A stretch of DNA of 64,000 nucleotides from Pseudomonas putida (GCF_004357765.1 NZ_SMTE01000010.1:124001-188000); one strand, 5' to 3'. Positions 8,905 through 17,777 are shown, counted from the first letter of the stretch. Translations and numbers: made by a program. The notes: generated by a model from the letters alone, not told the origin.

Positions 8905-9005
8905 GCAGGTCCGGCCTTTTCGCGGGCAAGCCCGCTCCCACAGGAACTGCACAATGCCCAAGTACCTGTGGGAGCGGGCTTGCCCCGCGAAAGGGCCGGA
9001 CCTGC
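8905..9005. repeat. REP pair (inverted)
   Basis: Two P. putida-type REP units face each other. The first reads GGCCTTTTCGCGGGCAAGCC and continues with CGCTCCCACAGG. The second is the complementary CCTGTGGGAGCGGGCTTGCC and continues to GGCCGGACCTGC. The outer ends GCAGGTCCGGCC/GGCCGGACCTGC are perfect complements. It lies between the divergent usp and LysR genes. Confidence 0.9.
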
Positions 9006-9131
9006 CAATGCTTCATTTAAGGCCTAACACGGCCCGTGAATAAATGCCCCCCCACGCACGAGCGCATTACATCTGGCGCAATCGTCCAGCTGTTACCATT
9101 GCCTTTCCCACAGCTGTCACGGAACACGGCC

Positions 9132-10040
9132 ATGCAACTCCCGGACATGAACCTGCTCGTCGCGCTCGACGCCTTGCTCGATGAAGGCAGCGTGGTCGGT
9201 GCTGCGCAGCGCATGAACCTGAGCCCGGCGGCCATGAGCCGCACCTTGGGGCGTATCCGTGAGGCCCTGGGCGACCCGATCCTGGTCCGCGCCGGTCGCG
9301 GCCTGGTGCCTACCCCCCGGGCGCTGGCCTTGCGCGAGCAGGTGGCGGCGCTGGTGGAGCAGGCTGGCGAGGTGTTTCGCGGCGCGGGTGAGGTCGACCT
9401 GCCGAAGCTCGAGCGCGCCTTCAATATTCGCACCAACGACCTGTTCATCGCCCTGTACGGCGCGCCACTGCTGCGCCGCATGCACGAGCAGGCGCCGCGC
9501 ACGGTGCTGCGCTTCGTGCCGGAAAGCCCAGGCGGAGACGACGACAGTGTGCTGCGCGACGGGCGGACCGATCTGATCATCAGTTCCACCGTCGACCTGG
9601 GGCCGGAGATCAAGGTGCAGAGCCTGTTCCAGACCTGGTACGTGGGGCTGGCACGGCGTGATCATCCGATCTTCGAGGAGCCGATCACCCCGCAGAGCTT
9701 TGCCTGTTATCCACAGATCAGCGTGTCGCGGCGTGGTCGGGCCAATGGGCCGATCGACGTGGAGCTGGCCAATTTCAAGGTGCAGCGGCGGGTGGCATTG
9801 ATCACGCCCAGCTTCCACTCGGCACTGTTCTCGCTGCCGGATTCCGACCTGCTGCTGCCGATGCCGGCCAACATCCTCAACAGCGTACACAAGCTTGGCT
9901 TGCCGCTGCGCTCGTTCGAGATTCCGGTGCCGCTGGAGCGGGTCAACGTGTTGCAGGCCTGGCACCCGCGGTTTCACAACGACCCGGCGCATCGCTGGTT
10001 GCGTCAGACGTTGAAGGCGGTTTGCAGTGTCGATCCTTGA
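9132..10040 (+). CDS. LysR-family transcriptional regulator (NodD/LinR-like)
   Basis: A 302-residue LysR regulator. The N-terminus MQLPDMNLLVALDALLDEGS with SPAAMSRTLGRIREALGDPILVR is the NodD/SyrM/NahR-type branch, in which helix-turn-helix residues 20-45 are followed by LVRAGRGLVPTPRA. I chose ATG 9132 because this branch begins just before DMNLL; the longer frame to 9036 adds unrelated residues. The next gene on the same strand, 172 bp downstream, encodes an MFS drug pump, so control of that efflux operon is plausible but unproven. Confidence 0.87.
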   Translation: MQLPDMNLLVALDALLDEGSVVGAAQRMNLSPAAMSRTLGRIREALGDPILVRAGRGLVPTPRALALREQVAALVEQAGEVFRGAGEVDLPKLERAFNIRTNDLFIALYGAPLLRRMHEQAPRTVLRFVPESPGGDDDSVLRDGRTDLIISSTVDLGPEIKVQSLFQTWYVGLARRDHPIFEEPITPQSFACYPQISVSRRGRANGPIDVELANFKVQRRVALITPSFHSALFSLPDSDLLLPMPANILNSVHKLGLPLRSFEIPVPLERVNVLQAWHPRFHNDPAHRWLRQTLKAVCSVDP

Positions 10041-10059
10041 GTTTTGCTGCGGTCATAAC

Positions 10060-10086
10060 GGCCTATTCGCGGGCTTGCCCGCGAAG
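10060..10086. repeat. Single REP unit
   Basis: GGCCTATTCGCGGGCTTGCC followed by CGCGAAG is one REP palindrome. It lies just after the LysR stop codon and could protect or end its transcript. Confidence 0.75.
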
Positions 10087-10212
10087 CAGACAGTGCCGGT
10101 TCACTTGGATTGCGCCAGACGCAACTTAAACCTTCCGAGAAGTCAGTTTTCGTAAGCATTCGACCTTCTTAGACTTGTCCAGCCTGAAAATTATTGCTGG
10201 AGATGTCTGTTC

Positions 10213-11739
10213 ATGAGTGCGTTGTCCACCCCCTCCGCCGCGACTGCCGCTGCGCCTGCGCAGGCGGCTTTTGGCCTGCGGGTGGTGGTCGGCCTGCTCG
10301 GGGTGTTGCTGGCGGTGCTGTGCGCCGGCCTCAACGAAGCGGTGACCAAGATCTCCCTGGCGGATATCCGCGGCGCCATGGGCATCGGCGCCGACGAAGG
10401 CGCCTGGCTGTTGGCGGTCTACAGCGCAGCCTCGGTGTCGGCCATGGCCTTCGCCCCCTGGCTCGCCACGACGTTCTCTTTGCGCCGCTTCACCCTGACT
10501 GCGATTGCCGTGTTCGCCGTGCTTGGCCTGCTCCAGCCCTTTGCTCCCAACCTGCACAGCCTGATGCTGCTGCGTATCGTCCAAGGCCTGGCCTCCGGCG
10601 CCCTGCCGCCGATGCTGATGAGCGTTGCGCTGCGATTCCTGCCGCCGGGCATCAAGATCTATGGCCTGGCCGGTTATGCCCTGACAGCCACCTTCGGCCC
10701 CAACCTAGGCACGCCTCTGGCCGGGCTGTGGACCGAATACGTCGGTTGGCAGTGGGCGTTCTGGCAGATCATCCTGCCGTCTGGCCTGGCTATGTTCTGC
10801 GTCGGCTGGGGCCTGCCCCAGGACCCGCTGCGCCTGGAGCGCTTCAAGCAGTTCGATTGGCGCGGCGTGCTGCTCGGCCTGCCGGCCATCAGTTGCATCG
10901 TGCTCGGCCTGTCCCTGGGTGACCGCTGGGGCTGGTTCGATTCGCCGCTGATCAGCTGGTTGCTGGGCGGCGGCCTGCTGCTGTTGGTGTTGTTCATGTA
11001 CAACGAATGGTCCGAGCCGCTGCCGTTCTTCCAACTGCGCATGTTGTCGCGGCGCAACCTGAGTTTCGCCCTGGTGACCCTGGCCGGGGTGCTGATCGTG
11101 CTTTCCGGCGTCGGTACCATCCCGTCGGCGTACCTGGCACAGATCCAGGGCTATCGCCCGGCTCAGACCAGCCCTCTGATGCTGCTGGTGGCCATGCCGC
11201 AACTGATCGCGCTGCCGCTGACTGCGGCGCTGTGCAACATCCGCGCGGTGGACTGCCGCTGGGTGCTGGCGGTGGGCCTGGCGCTGCTGGCAACCAGCTG
11301 CCTGGGCAGCAGCCTGCTGACCTCCGAATGGATCCGCGGCGATTTCTACCCGTTCTACCTGTTGCAGGTGTTCGGCCAACCGATGGCGGTGCTGCCTCTG
11401 CTGATGCTGTCCACCAACGGCATGAGCCCCCAGGAAGGGCCTTTCGCCTCGAGCTGGTTCAATACCGTCAAGGGCCTGGCAGCGGTGGTCGCCGGGGGGC
11501 TGATCGATGCCCTCGGTACCTTGCGCCGGCACTTTCACTCCAACCACCTGGTGGACAGCCTGGGCAATGCACCGCTGATCGACGACAACGCTGCCGGCCT
11601 GGCCAGACGTATCCACGACCAAGCCCTGGTGCTGACCTCGGCCGACCTCTACCTGGTCATGGCCGGCGTCGCCGTGGCCTTGATCTGCCTGATTCCTTTC
11701 GTGCCTACCCGGGTCTATCCGCCGCGTGCGGTGGGTTGA
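10213..11739 (+). CDS. DHA2-type MFS drug:H+ antiporter (EmrB/QacA-like)
   Basis: A 508-residue inner membrane transporter with about 14 hydrophobic helices. GADEGAWLLAVYSAASVSAM near helix 2, the QGLASGALPPMLMS stretch (helix 4) and GPNLGTPLAGLWTEYVGWQWAF (motif C, in helix 5) identify the DHA2 drug-efflux branch. In this branch the N-terminal membrane segments resemble EmrB, and the family usually works with an HlyD adaptor and an outer membrane channel. Exactly such genes follow (adaptor 7 nt downstream, channel after it). The substrate is unknown. It starts at ATG 10213 with GGAGAT about 9 nt upstream. Confidence 0.92.
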   Translation: MSALSTPSAATAAAPAQAAFGLRVVVGLLGVLLAVLCAGLNEAVTKISLADIRGAMGIGADEGAWLLAVYSAASVSAMAFAPWLATTFSLRRFTLTAIAVFAVLGLLQPFAPNLHSLMLLRIVQGLASGALPPMLMSVALRFLPPGIKIYGLAGYALTATFGPNLGTPLAGLWTEYVGWQWAFWQIILPSGLAMFCVGWGLPQDPLRLERFKQFDWRGVLLGLPAISCIVLGLSLGDRWGWFDSPLISWLLGGGLLLLVLFMYNEWSEPLPFFQLRMLSRRNLSFALVTLAGVLIVLSGVGTIPSAYLAQIQGYRPAQTSPLMLLVAMPQLIALPLTAALCNIRAVDCRWVLAVGLALLATSCLGSSLLTSEWIRGDFYPFYLLQVFGQPMAVLPLLMLSTNGMSPQEGPFASSWFNTVKGLAAVVAGGLIDALGTLRRHFHSNHLVDSLGNAPLIDDNAAGLARRIHDQALVLTSADLYLVMAGVAVALICLIPFVPTRVYPPRAVG

Positions 11740-11746
11740 ACGCCGG

Positions 11747-12829
11747 ATGAATTCGAGACCGCTGAAAATGAACCACAACCGCAAGAAAATCGTGATCGGC
11801 TCGGTGATCGCCGTGGCCGTGCTGGCGGGCCTGATCGGCCCCTGGATCTTTGGCAGCGACCGGCGCCAGAGCACCAACGACGCTTATGTGATCGCCGACT
11901 ACACGGTGGTCGCGCCCAAGGTCGCCGGCTTCATCAAGGAGGTCCTGGTCGAAGACAACCAGCAGGTGAGCGCCGGCCAGTTGCTGGCGACCATCGACGA
12001 CCGTGATTACCAGGCCGCGCTCGATGCCGCCCAGGCCCAATTGCTGGTGGCCAAGGCGCAGAGCGCCGATGCCCGCGCCACCCTGGACCGCCAGGGCTCG
12101 CTGATCGTCCAGGCCGAAGCCGCGGTGAAAGCCGCCCAGGCCGAGGCGGCCTTCGCCGATCACGAGGTCAAGCGCTATAGCCGCCTGGCCGAGCAGGGCG
12201 CCGGCACTGTGCAGAACGCCCAGCAGGCGCGCAGCCGTGTCGACCAGGCTCGGGCACGACTGGCCAATGCCCAGGCGGCGCTGGTGGCGACGCGCAAACA
12301 GGTCGACATCCTCAGCGCCCAGGTGGCCAGCGCCGATGGCCAGCTCAAGCGTGCCGAAGCCGGCCTGGAAAAAGCCCAGTTGGATCTGTCCTACACCCGA
12401 ATCACCGCGCCGGTGGACGGCATGGTCGGCGAGCGAGCGCTGCGTGTCGGCGCCTTCGTCAACCCAGGTGCGCGACTGCTGTCGGTGGTGCCGTTGCAGC
12501 ATGCCTACGTGGTCGGCAACTTCCAGGAAACCCAGCTGACCCACGTGCAGCCGGGCCAGCCAGTGAGCATCAGTGTCGATACCTTTGCCGGCCAGACCCT
12601 GCATGGGCATGTCGAAAGTATCGCCCCGGCCACCGGGGTGACGTTCGCCGCCGTCAAGCCGGACAACGCCACCGGCAACTTCACCAAGGTGGTGCAGCGC
12701 ATCCCGGTGAAGATCGTCTTCGATGACGGCCAGCCTTTGCTCGAGCGCCTGCGCGTGGGGATGTCGGTGGAAGCGACCATCGACACCCACGGCGACACGC
12801 TCAAAGGCACGGAGGTCACTGCTCGATGA
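11747..12829 (+). CDS. HlyD/EmrA-family membrane fusion protein
   Basis: A 360-residue adaptor. An N-terminal anchor helix (IVIGSVIAVAVLAGLIGPWIF, about residues 14-34) is followed by TNDAYVIADYTVVAPKVAGF (first lipoyl half). A long coiled-coil hairpin (about 85-215) leads to SYTRITAPVDGMVGERALRVGA (second lipoyl half) and a beta barrel. This is the EmrA type that pairs with DHA2 pumps. ATG 11747 is used; a second in-frame ATG at 11768 also has a weak ribosome site (GAG), so the first 7 residues are uncertain. The stop overlaps the next gene by 4 nt. Confidence 0.92.
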   Translation: MNSRPLKMNHNRKKIVIGSVIAVAVLAGLIGPWIFGSDRRQSTNDAYVIADYTVVAPKVAGFIKEVLVEDNQQVSAGQLLATIDDRDYQAALDAAQAQLLVAKAQSADARATLDRQGSLIVQAEAAVKAAQAEAAFADHEVKRYSRLAEQGAGTVQNAQQARSRVDQARARLANAQAALVATRKQVDILSAQVASADGQLKRAEAGLEKAQLDLSYTRITAPVDGMVGERALRVGAFVNPGARLLSVVPLQHAYVVGNFQETQLTHVQPGQPVSISVDTFAGQTLHGHVESIAPATGVTFAAVKPDNATGNFTKVVQRIPVKIVFDDGQPLLERLRVGMSVEATIDTHGDTLKGTEVTAR

Positions 12830-14274
12830 AGCCCGCTCTGCGTCTGAGCCCGGTGCTGTTCGCCATCGTGCTTGCCGGCTGCACCCTTGGCCCCGATTTC
12901 CAGCGCCCCGACAGCCAGGCGCCGCAACGCTGGTTGCCCTTGCAGGGCGAGGCGGCTGCGAGTCAGCCGCAGGCCGAACCGCTCGAACTGCGCTGGTGGG
13001 ACAGTTTTCACGATGCGCGCCTGAGCGCGCTGATCCAGCGTGTGGCCGAGCGTAACCTGGACCTGCAGATGGCCAGCGCGCGCTTGCTGCAAAGCCGCGC
13101 TCTGCGCAGTACCGTGGCTTCCGAGCAGGCGCCGTCGGTGGATGCCAACGTCGGTTACAGCCGGGCGCGCAACAGCGCCGAAGGCCTCAGTGACCCATCC
13201 GGGCATGCCGGCAAGTCGGCTTTCAACCTGTGGCAGGGCGACCTGGTCGCTGGCTGGGAGCTCGACCTCTGGGGCCGTGTGCGGCGACAGGTCGAGGCGG
13301 CCGATGCCTCGGTGGAAGTGGCGGAAAACGACCGTCGTGGCGTGCTCCTGGCACTGCTTTCGGAAACCGCTGGCAACTACATCCAGTTGCGTGCGGTGCA
13401 ACACACTCTGGCGGTCACCGAGGACAACCTCAAAGTCGCCCAGCACAGCCTCGAGCTCTCCGAGGATCGGCAGGCCGAGGGCGTCGCCACTCGCCTGGAC
13501 GTGGCCCAGGCCAGTGCCCAGGTGGCCTCCATCGAGGCGCGCCTGCCGACCCTGCAGGCGCGCCGTGACGATCTGATCAACGCCCTCAGCCTGCTTGCCG
13601 CAGAGCCGCCACGCAGCCTGCAGGCTGAGTTGCTGGAGGGCGGCGATGTACCGACGCCGCAGCAGACCTTCGCCATCGGCCTGCCATCGGAGCTGGCTGA
13701 GCGACGCCCCGACATCCGCCAGGCCGAGGCGCGTCTGCATGCCGCCACGGCCAGCATCGGCGTGGCCAAGGCCGACTTCTACCCGAGCATTCGCCTGTCC
13801 GGCAATGTCGGCTTCCAGGCCATGCAGTTGGCGGACTTCGGCGCCTGGGATTCTCGCCGCTTCGCCTTTGGTCCACAGCTGTCGTTGCCGATCTTCGAGG
13901 GTGGCCGGCTCAAGGGCACCCTGCAATTGCGCGAGGCGCAGCAGCAGGAAGCCGCGCTGAACTATCGCAAGGTGGTGCTCGGTGCCTGGCATGAGATCGA
14001 CGACGTGCTGCGCTTGTACAACGCCAGCCAACTGCGCCGCGATCACCTGGCCGAGGCCGTACGGCAGAACCGCATCGCCCTGGAGACCGCCCAACGTCAG
14101 TACGTCGAAGGGGCCGTAGACTTTCTCAACGTGCTGAGCGTCCAGAGCGCGTTGCTGGCCAGCGAGGAACAGTGGATCGACAGTTCGGCGGCGGTGGCCC
14201 AGGCGCTGGTGGGCCTGTACAAGGCCCTGGGCGGCGGCTGGCAAGCGTTCGACGAGCAGCCTGCGCAAGCCTGA
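12826..14274 (+). CDS. Outer membrane efflux lipoprotein (NodT family)
   Basis: A 482-residue TolC-like channel lipoprotein with signal peptide and lipobox LAGC (Cys19). The first repeat includes LELRWWDSFHDARLSALIQRV and WELDLWGRVRRQVEAADASV. The second includes LAERRPDIRQAEARLHAATA and ADFYPSIRLSGNVGF. The C-terminal QRQYVEGAVDFLNVLSVQSA is typical of NodT. ATGA overlap with the adaptor gene shows a coupled operon. Together with the MFS pump and adaptor it completes a second tripartite exporter, independent of the FUSC system at 2844-7623. Confidence 0.92.
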   Translation: MKPALRLSPVLFAIVLAGCTLGPDFQRPDSQAPQRWLPLQGEAAASQPQAEPLELRWWDSFHDARLSALIQRVAERNLDLQMASARLLQSRALRSTVASEQAPSVDANVGYSRARNSAEGLSDPSGHAGKSAFNLWQGDLVAGWELDLWGRVRRQVEAADASVEVAENDRRGVLLALLSETAGNYIQLRAVQHTLAVTEDNLKVAQHSLELSEDRQAEGVATRLDVAQASAQVASIEARLPTLQARRDDLINALSLLAAEPPRSLQAELLEGGDVPTPQQTFAIGLPSELAERRPDIRQAEARLHAATASIGVAKADFYPSIRLSGNVGFQAMQLADFGAWDSRRFAFGPQLSLPIFEGGRLKGTLQLREAQQQEAALNYRKVVLGAWHEIDDVLRLYNASQLRRDHLAEAVRQNRIALETAQRQYVEGAVDFLNVLSVQSALLASEEQWIDSSAAVAQALVGLYKALGGGWQAFDEQPAQA

Positions 14275-14288
14275 TCGAGGACGCCGCG

Positions 14289-14738
14289 ATGCATCTGGCT
14301 TTGAACGGCAAACGCGCAGTGGTGTGTGGTGCCACCTCGGGCGTGGGCCTGGCGACCGCCATTGGCCTGGCTCGAGCGGGTGTCGAGGTGGTGCTCATTG
14401 GTCGCAGTCAGATGGCGGTCGATGCTGCGCTGAAGGCGGTCCGTGAGCAACTGCCGAAAGCGCGGATCATCGGCATCGCGCTGGATCTGGCCACTGAAGC
14501 GGGCACGCGGACACTGATCGAACGCGTGCCGCACACCGACATCCTGATCGATACCCTCGGCGTTGGCGAGGTGCTGTGGCGCCATTACATCGTGGGCATG
14601 GCCGAGCGCGGTTGGGGGCAAGTGATCCTGCCTGCCGACAGCGCGCTGCCGGACTTGGCCGAGGTGGCGGTGCATGGCCTGCCGAAAGGTTCGCCCGCAG
14701 AGGTGGCGGCGCAGGTGGTGGTACGGGTCTCCTGCTAG
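14289..14738 (+). pseudogene. Short, degenerate SDR-like protein (149 aa)
   Basis: The first about 75 residues are a good SDR Rossmann half: GKRAVVCGATSGVGLATAIG (the TGxxxGxG loop) and IALDLATEAG. The strand that normally carries NNAG reads DTLGVGE. The later part is compressed: RGWGQVILPADSAL still resembles the Ser strand, but the catalytic YxxxK site reads HGLPK, and the rest of the fold (about 100 residues) is absent. It therefore cannot be an active SDR. It starts 14 nt after the outer membrane gene and its stop shares CTAG with the stop of the opposite SDR gene. It may be a decayed gene or a retained nucleotide-binding remnant. Confidence 0.6.
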
Positions 14739-15559
14739 AGCGGGCGCGTGAGCCCGAAGCGTTTGCGCAGGACGGCGTCCAGCACGCGCTGCGGCAGTAG
14801 GCGCGCCAGCAGAGGCAACGCTGTGCTGCCATTGCCCAGGCGCACCAGCGCCGGTGCCGGGTTCTTGCGTGTAGCCGCCAGCACGCCCTGGGCGAATACT
14901 GCAGTAGGGGTCGGTTTGTCCTGCGAAGCGCGGGCCCGGGCCTCGACATAGCTGCGCAACGGCCACCATGGCGAGTCGGCCGCCAGTACCTGCGCCGCCT
15001 CGCGCTGGGCATTGCTGGCGAACTGCGAAGCGATGGCGCCGGGCTGTACTTCCATTACCTGGACGCCGAACGGCGCCAGTTCCAGGCGCAGAGCATCGCT
15101 GAGGGCGTGTACCGCGGCCTTGGATGCGCAGTAGGCACCGGCGAACGGCGTGACCAGCACGCCCGACACGCTGCCGATGTTCACCACCAGACCGCGTGCC
15201 CGGCGCAGCAGCGGGAACAGGGCGCGGGTCACGCCGACCAGGGCGAAGACATTGGTTTCGAACTGCTGGCGCATGGCGTCCACACCGCCGTCGAGCAAGG
15301 GGCCCATGGCGCCATAGCCGGCGTTGTTGATCAGCATATCGAGGCGGCCATGTTGCGCTTCGAGCTCCTCGGCCAGGCGCGCCAGGGCATCGCTGTCGTT
15401 GACGTCCAGTTGCCGGGCGGTGAAGCCGGCGTTGGCGAGTATTTCGACGTCTTCGGCCTTGCGGGCGGTGGCCCAGACGTCATGGCCGGCATCGCGGTAG
15501 GCGTCGGCCAGGGCGCGGCCGATGCCGCTGGAACAACCGGTGATGAGGACAGTGGGCAT
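14735..15559 (-). CDS. Short-chain dehydrogenase/reductase (classical SDR)
   Basis: A 274-residue classical SDR. TGCSSGIGRALADAY is the cofactor loop (residues 7-13), followed by INNAGYGAMGPL (NNAG), NIGSVSGVLVTPFAG (catalytic Ser) and YCASKAAVHALSDALR (catalytic Tyr and Lys, YxxxK). The C-terminal region resembles SDRs acting on lipophilic carbonyls, but the substrate is not evident. I start at ATG 15559 (MPTVLITGCSSG); the longer frame enters REP DNA. It is convergent with the degenerate SDR, sharing the palindromic CTAG stop. Confidence 0.9.
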   Translation of the reverse strand: MPTVLITGCSSGIGRALADAYRDAGHDVWATARKAEDVEILANAGFTARQLDVNDSDALARLAEELEAQHGRLDMLINNAGYGAMGPLLDGGVDAMRQQFETNVFALVGVTRALFPLLRRARGLVVNIGSVSGVLVTPFAGAYCASKAAVHALSDALRLELAPFGVQVMEVQPGAIASQFASNAQREAAQVLAADSPWWPLRSYVEARARASQDKPTPTAVFAQGVLAATRKNPAPALVRLGNGSTALPLLARLLPQRVLDAVLRKRFGLTRPL

Positions 15560-15592
15560 GGAGACGAGGCCTGTGATAGAGGTTTTCCGTGC

Positions 15593-15658
15593 TGGCCCAT
15601 TCGCGAGCTCGCCCACGGGTACCTTGTAGGAGCGGGTTTACCCGCGAAGAGGCCGGCA
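15593..15658. repeat. REP pair, one unit degenerate
   Basis: A worn unit GGCCCATTCGCGAGCTCGCC (about 15595-15616) is followed by an intact, oppositely oriented unit TAGGAGCGGGTTTACCCGCG with AAGAGGCC (about 15627-15654). It lies between the SDR start and the stop of the small membrane protein gene. Confidence 0.75.
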
Positions 15659-15673
15659 CAGACACTAGGAAAT

Positions 15674-16138
15674 CTAGTTGGCAAACGTACCTTGCAGCCG
15701 TTCAGCACGAAACTCAAGGGTCTGTGGCCGGTACCCGGACCGCAGCGGCGGCAGCGGCAGGCAGTCTTTCCACTGCGCTCCAGGTTGCAGCTCGCCTGGC
15801 CCGCGATAGCGCGGCGCGTTATAGGTATTTTCCGCCAGATTCACACTGTCGCCCGGCGCATAAGCCGCCACGCGCCAGCGCAGTTCGATGAGTGGCACGT
15901 TGTTGCCGTTTGTCATCTGCACCTGCAACGCTCGATCCGCAGGGCACTGATCAGGGGCATAGCTCAGGCGCAGGTCCAGGCGCGCAAGGCGTGAAGCCTC
16001 GCGGTTGTCTTGCCAGGCGACGAACAGCGCGACCAGGGCCAGGCCGCACACGGCCGCCATGGAAATCGGCAGGGCCTTGGCCGGGTAGCGCAGCAGCAGC
16101 ACCAGCCAGGTGAGGATGAGAAAGGCACCGATGATCAT
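15674..16138 (-). CDS. Small membrane-anchored protein of unknown function
   Basis: A 154-residue protein with two N-terminal hydrophobic helices (about residues 2-18, IIGAFLILTWLVLLL, and 24-44, ISMAAVCGLALVALFVAW). A soluble domain of about 105 residues follows and is presumably periplasmic. The soluble part has a beta-rich look (LDLRLSYAPDQCPADRALQVQMTN...VPLIELRWRVAAYAPG) with two Cys (QCP and DCLPLPPL) that could form a disulfide. Starting at ATG 16138 removes 22 non-hydrophobic residues of the longer frame. It lies next to algA on the same strand but behind a strong hairpin. I do not recognise a function. Confidence 0.75.
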   Translation of the reverse strand: MIIGAFLILTWLVLLLRYPAKALPISMAAVCGLALVALFVAWQDNREASRLARLDLRLSYAPDQCPADRALQVQMTNGNNVPLIELRWRVAAYAPGDSVNLAENTYNAPRYRGPGELQPGAQWKDCLPLPPLRSGYRPQTLEFRAERLQGTFAN

Positions 16139-16187
16139 GTTGGGCGAATTCCATTCGGGTCTCGAATCATCTTGGAGCGGCAAGTCA

Positions 16188-16319
16188 TAAGCTGCAAGCT
16201 TCAAGCTTCAAGCTTCAAGCTTCAAGCCACAAGCCACAAGCAAAAGCGGGACGGTGGTGAGCCCACACCTGTAGGCTCCCCACCGTCCCGCTTTCGCTTG
16301 TAGCTTGCAGCTTGCAGCT
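16188..16319. repeat. Heptamer-flanked hairpin element, copy 2; likely alginate operon terminator
   Basis: Left: tandem 7-mers of the GCTTCAA type (about 16193-16240). Right: the complementary type GCTTGTA, GCTTGCA, GCTTGCA (about 16296-16318). Inside lies a stem at 16243-16294: AAAGCGGGACGGTGG pairs with CCACCGTCCCGCTTT, then one mismatch and GAGCC/GGCTC, with a 10-nt loop. Read on the minus strand this follows the algA stop directly and ends in TTTTG, so it probably terminates the alginate transcript. Confidence 0.75.
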
Positions 16320-17777
16320 TTACTGCGCGATGGTCTTCACCGAAACGCCACGCTCGATCGGCGTCGAGGTCCGCCCGTAGACATCCTCGAAGCGCTCGAT
16401 GTCATCCTCGCCCAAGTAGCTGCCCGACTGCACTTCGATGATTTCCAGCGGGATCTTGCCGGGGTTGCGCAGACGGTGGACCGAGGCGATCGGAATGTAG
16501 GTCGACTGGTTCTCGGTCAGCAGGAACACGTTTTCGTCACAGGTCACTTCGGCAGTGCCCGACACCACGATCCAGTGTTCGGCGCGGTGGTGGTGCATCT
16601 GCAGCGACAGGCTGGCGCCCGGCTTGACGGTGATGTGCTTGACCTGGAAGCGGCCACCCATGTCCACCGAGTCGTACGAACCCCACGGACGGTAAACCTC
16701 GAGGTGGTTCTGGGTTTCGCTGCGGCCCTGTTCGTCGAGGGTCTTGACCATCTGCTTGACGCCTTGGACCTTGTCCTTGTGGGCGATCATCATCGCATCC
16801 TTGGTCTCGACCACGACGATGTTCTCCAGGCCGATCACCGACACCAGCTTGCCGTTGCCGTGGATCATGCAGTTGCGGCTGTCCTGTACCACTACGTCAC
16901 CCTTGGTGACGTTGCCGTCGGCATCCTTGTCGTGCACTTCCCACAGCGACGACCAGCAGCCCACGTCGCTCCAGCCGGCCGACATCGGTACCACGCAGGC
17001 GCGCTGGGTCTTTTCCATCACCGCGTAGTCGATGGAGTTGTCCGGGCAGCAGGCGAAGGTGGCTTCGTCAATGCTCAGCACATCGCCGTCTTCGGCGCTG
17101 CGCTCCAGAGCCAGCAGGCAGGTGTCGTAGATATCCGGATCGTGCTTCTTCAGCTCCTCGAGGAAGCGGCTGGCACGGAACAGGAACATGCCGCTGTTCC
17201 AGAAATAACCGCCGGTCGAGACGAATTCGGCGGCACGCTTCTCGTTGGGTTTCTCGACGAACTGGGCGACCCGCGCCACGCCTTCGGGCAGCAAGGCGTC
17301 CTGGACCGAACGGATATAGCCGTAACCGGTTTCCGGTTTGGTCGCCGGCACGCCGAACAGCACCATCTCGCCGTTTTCGGCAGCCACGGTGGCCAGGGCC
17401 AGGGCACGTTGCAGGGCCTTCTGGTCATCGATCACGTGGTCGGCGGGCAATACCAGCATCAGGTCGTCGCGGCCCTCGTTGACCAGCTTCATGGCGGCCA
17501 TGGCCACTGCCGGGGCAGTGTTGCGCCCGAACGGCTCCATCATGATGCCTTGGGTCTCGAGCTTCAGGGCGTCGAGTTGTTCCTGGACGATGAACTTGTG
17601 ATCCTTGTTGCAGACCACCAACGGCGCGTCCATGCCTTCGAATACCAGACGCTCGAGGGTTTGCTGGAACAGGGTGTGTTCACCGGTCAGGGCCAGGAAC
17701 TGTTTGGGGAACTGCTTGCGCGACAGAGGCCACAGACGGGAACCGCTACCACCAGAAAGAATTACCGGGATCATCAT
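16320..17777 (-). CDS. algA: Phosphomannose isomerase / GDP-mannose pyrophosphorylase
   Basis: A 485-residue bifunctional enzyme that turns fructose-6-phosphate into mannose-6-phosphate and mannose-1-phosphate into GDP-mannose, the first and third steps of alginate precursor supply. The N-terminal nucleotidyltransferase domain opens with ILSGGSGSRLWPLSRKQFPK. The C-terminal cupin (isomerase) domain has the metal-binding HHHRAEHW and GMFL/GYFWNSGMF motifs expected for PMI-GMP enzymes. The length equals that of other pseudomonad AlgA proteins. It is the last gene of the alg operon, 35 nt after algF. Start MMIPVIL has GGAG 4 nt before the first ATG. Confidence 0.97.
   Translation of the reverse strand: MMIPVILSGGSGSRLWPLSRKQFPKQFLALTGEHTLFQQTLERLVFEGMDAPLVVCNKDHKFIVQEQLDALKLETQGIMMEPFGRNTAPAVAMAAMKLVNEGRDDLMLVLPADHVIDDQKALQRALALATVAAENGEMVLFGVPATKPETGYGYIRSVQDALLPEGVARVAQFVEKPNEKRAAEFVSTGGYFWNSGMFLFRASRFLEELKKHDPDIYDTCLLALERSAEDGDVLSIDEATFACCPDNSIDYAVMEKTQRACVVPMSAGWSDVGCWSSLWEVHDKDADGNVTKGDVVVQDSRNCMIHGNGKLVSVIGLENIVVVETKDAMMIAHKDKVQGVKQMVKTLDEQGRSETQNHLEVYRPWGSYDSVDMGGRFQVKHITVKPGASLSLQMHHHRAEHWIVVSGTAEVTCDENVFLLTENQSTYIPIASVHRLRNPGKIPLEIIEVQSGSYLGEDDIERFEDVYGRTSTPIERGVSVKTIAQ

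Noticed and set aside
9036-9131. An upstream start for the second LysR gene
   Set aside because: The 32 extra residues have no homology to LysR proteins and the family begins at MQLPDMNLLVALD, ATG 9132.
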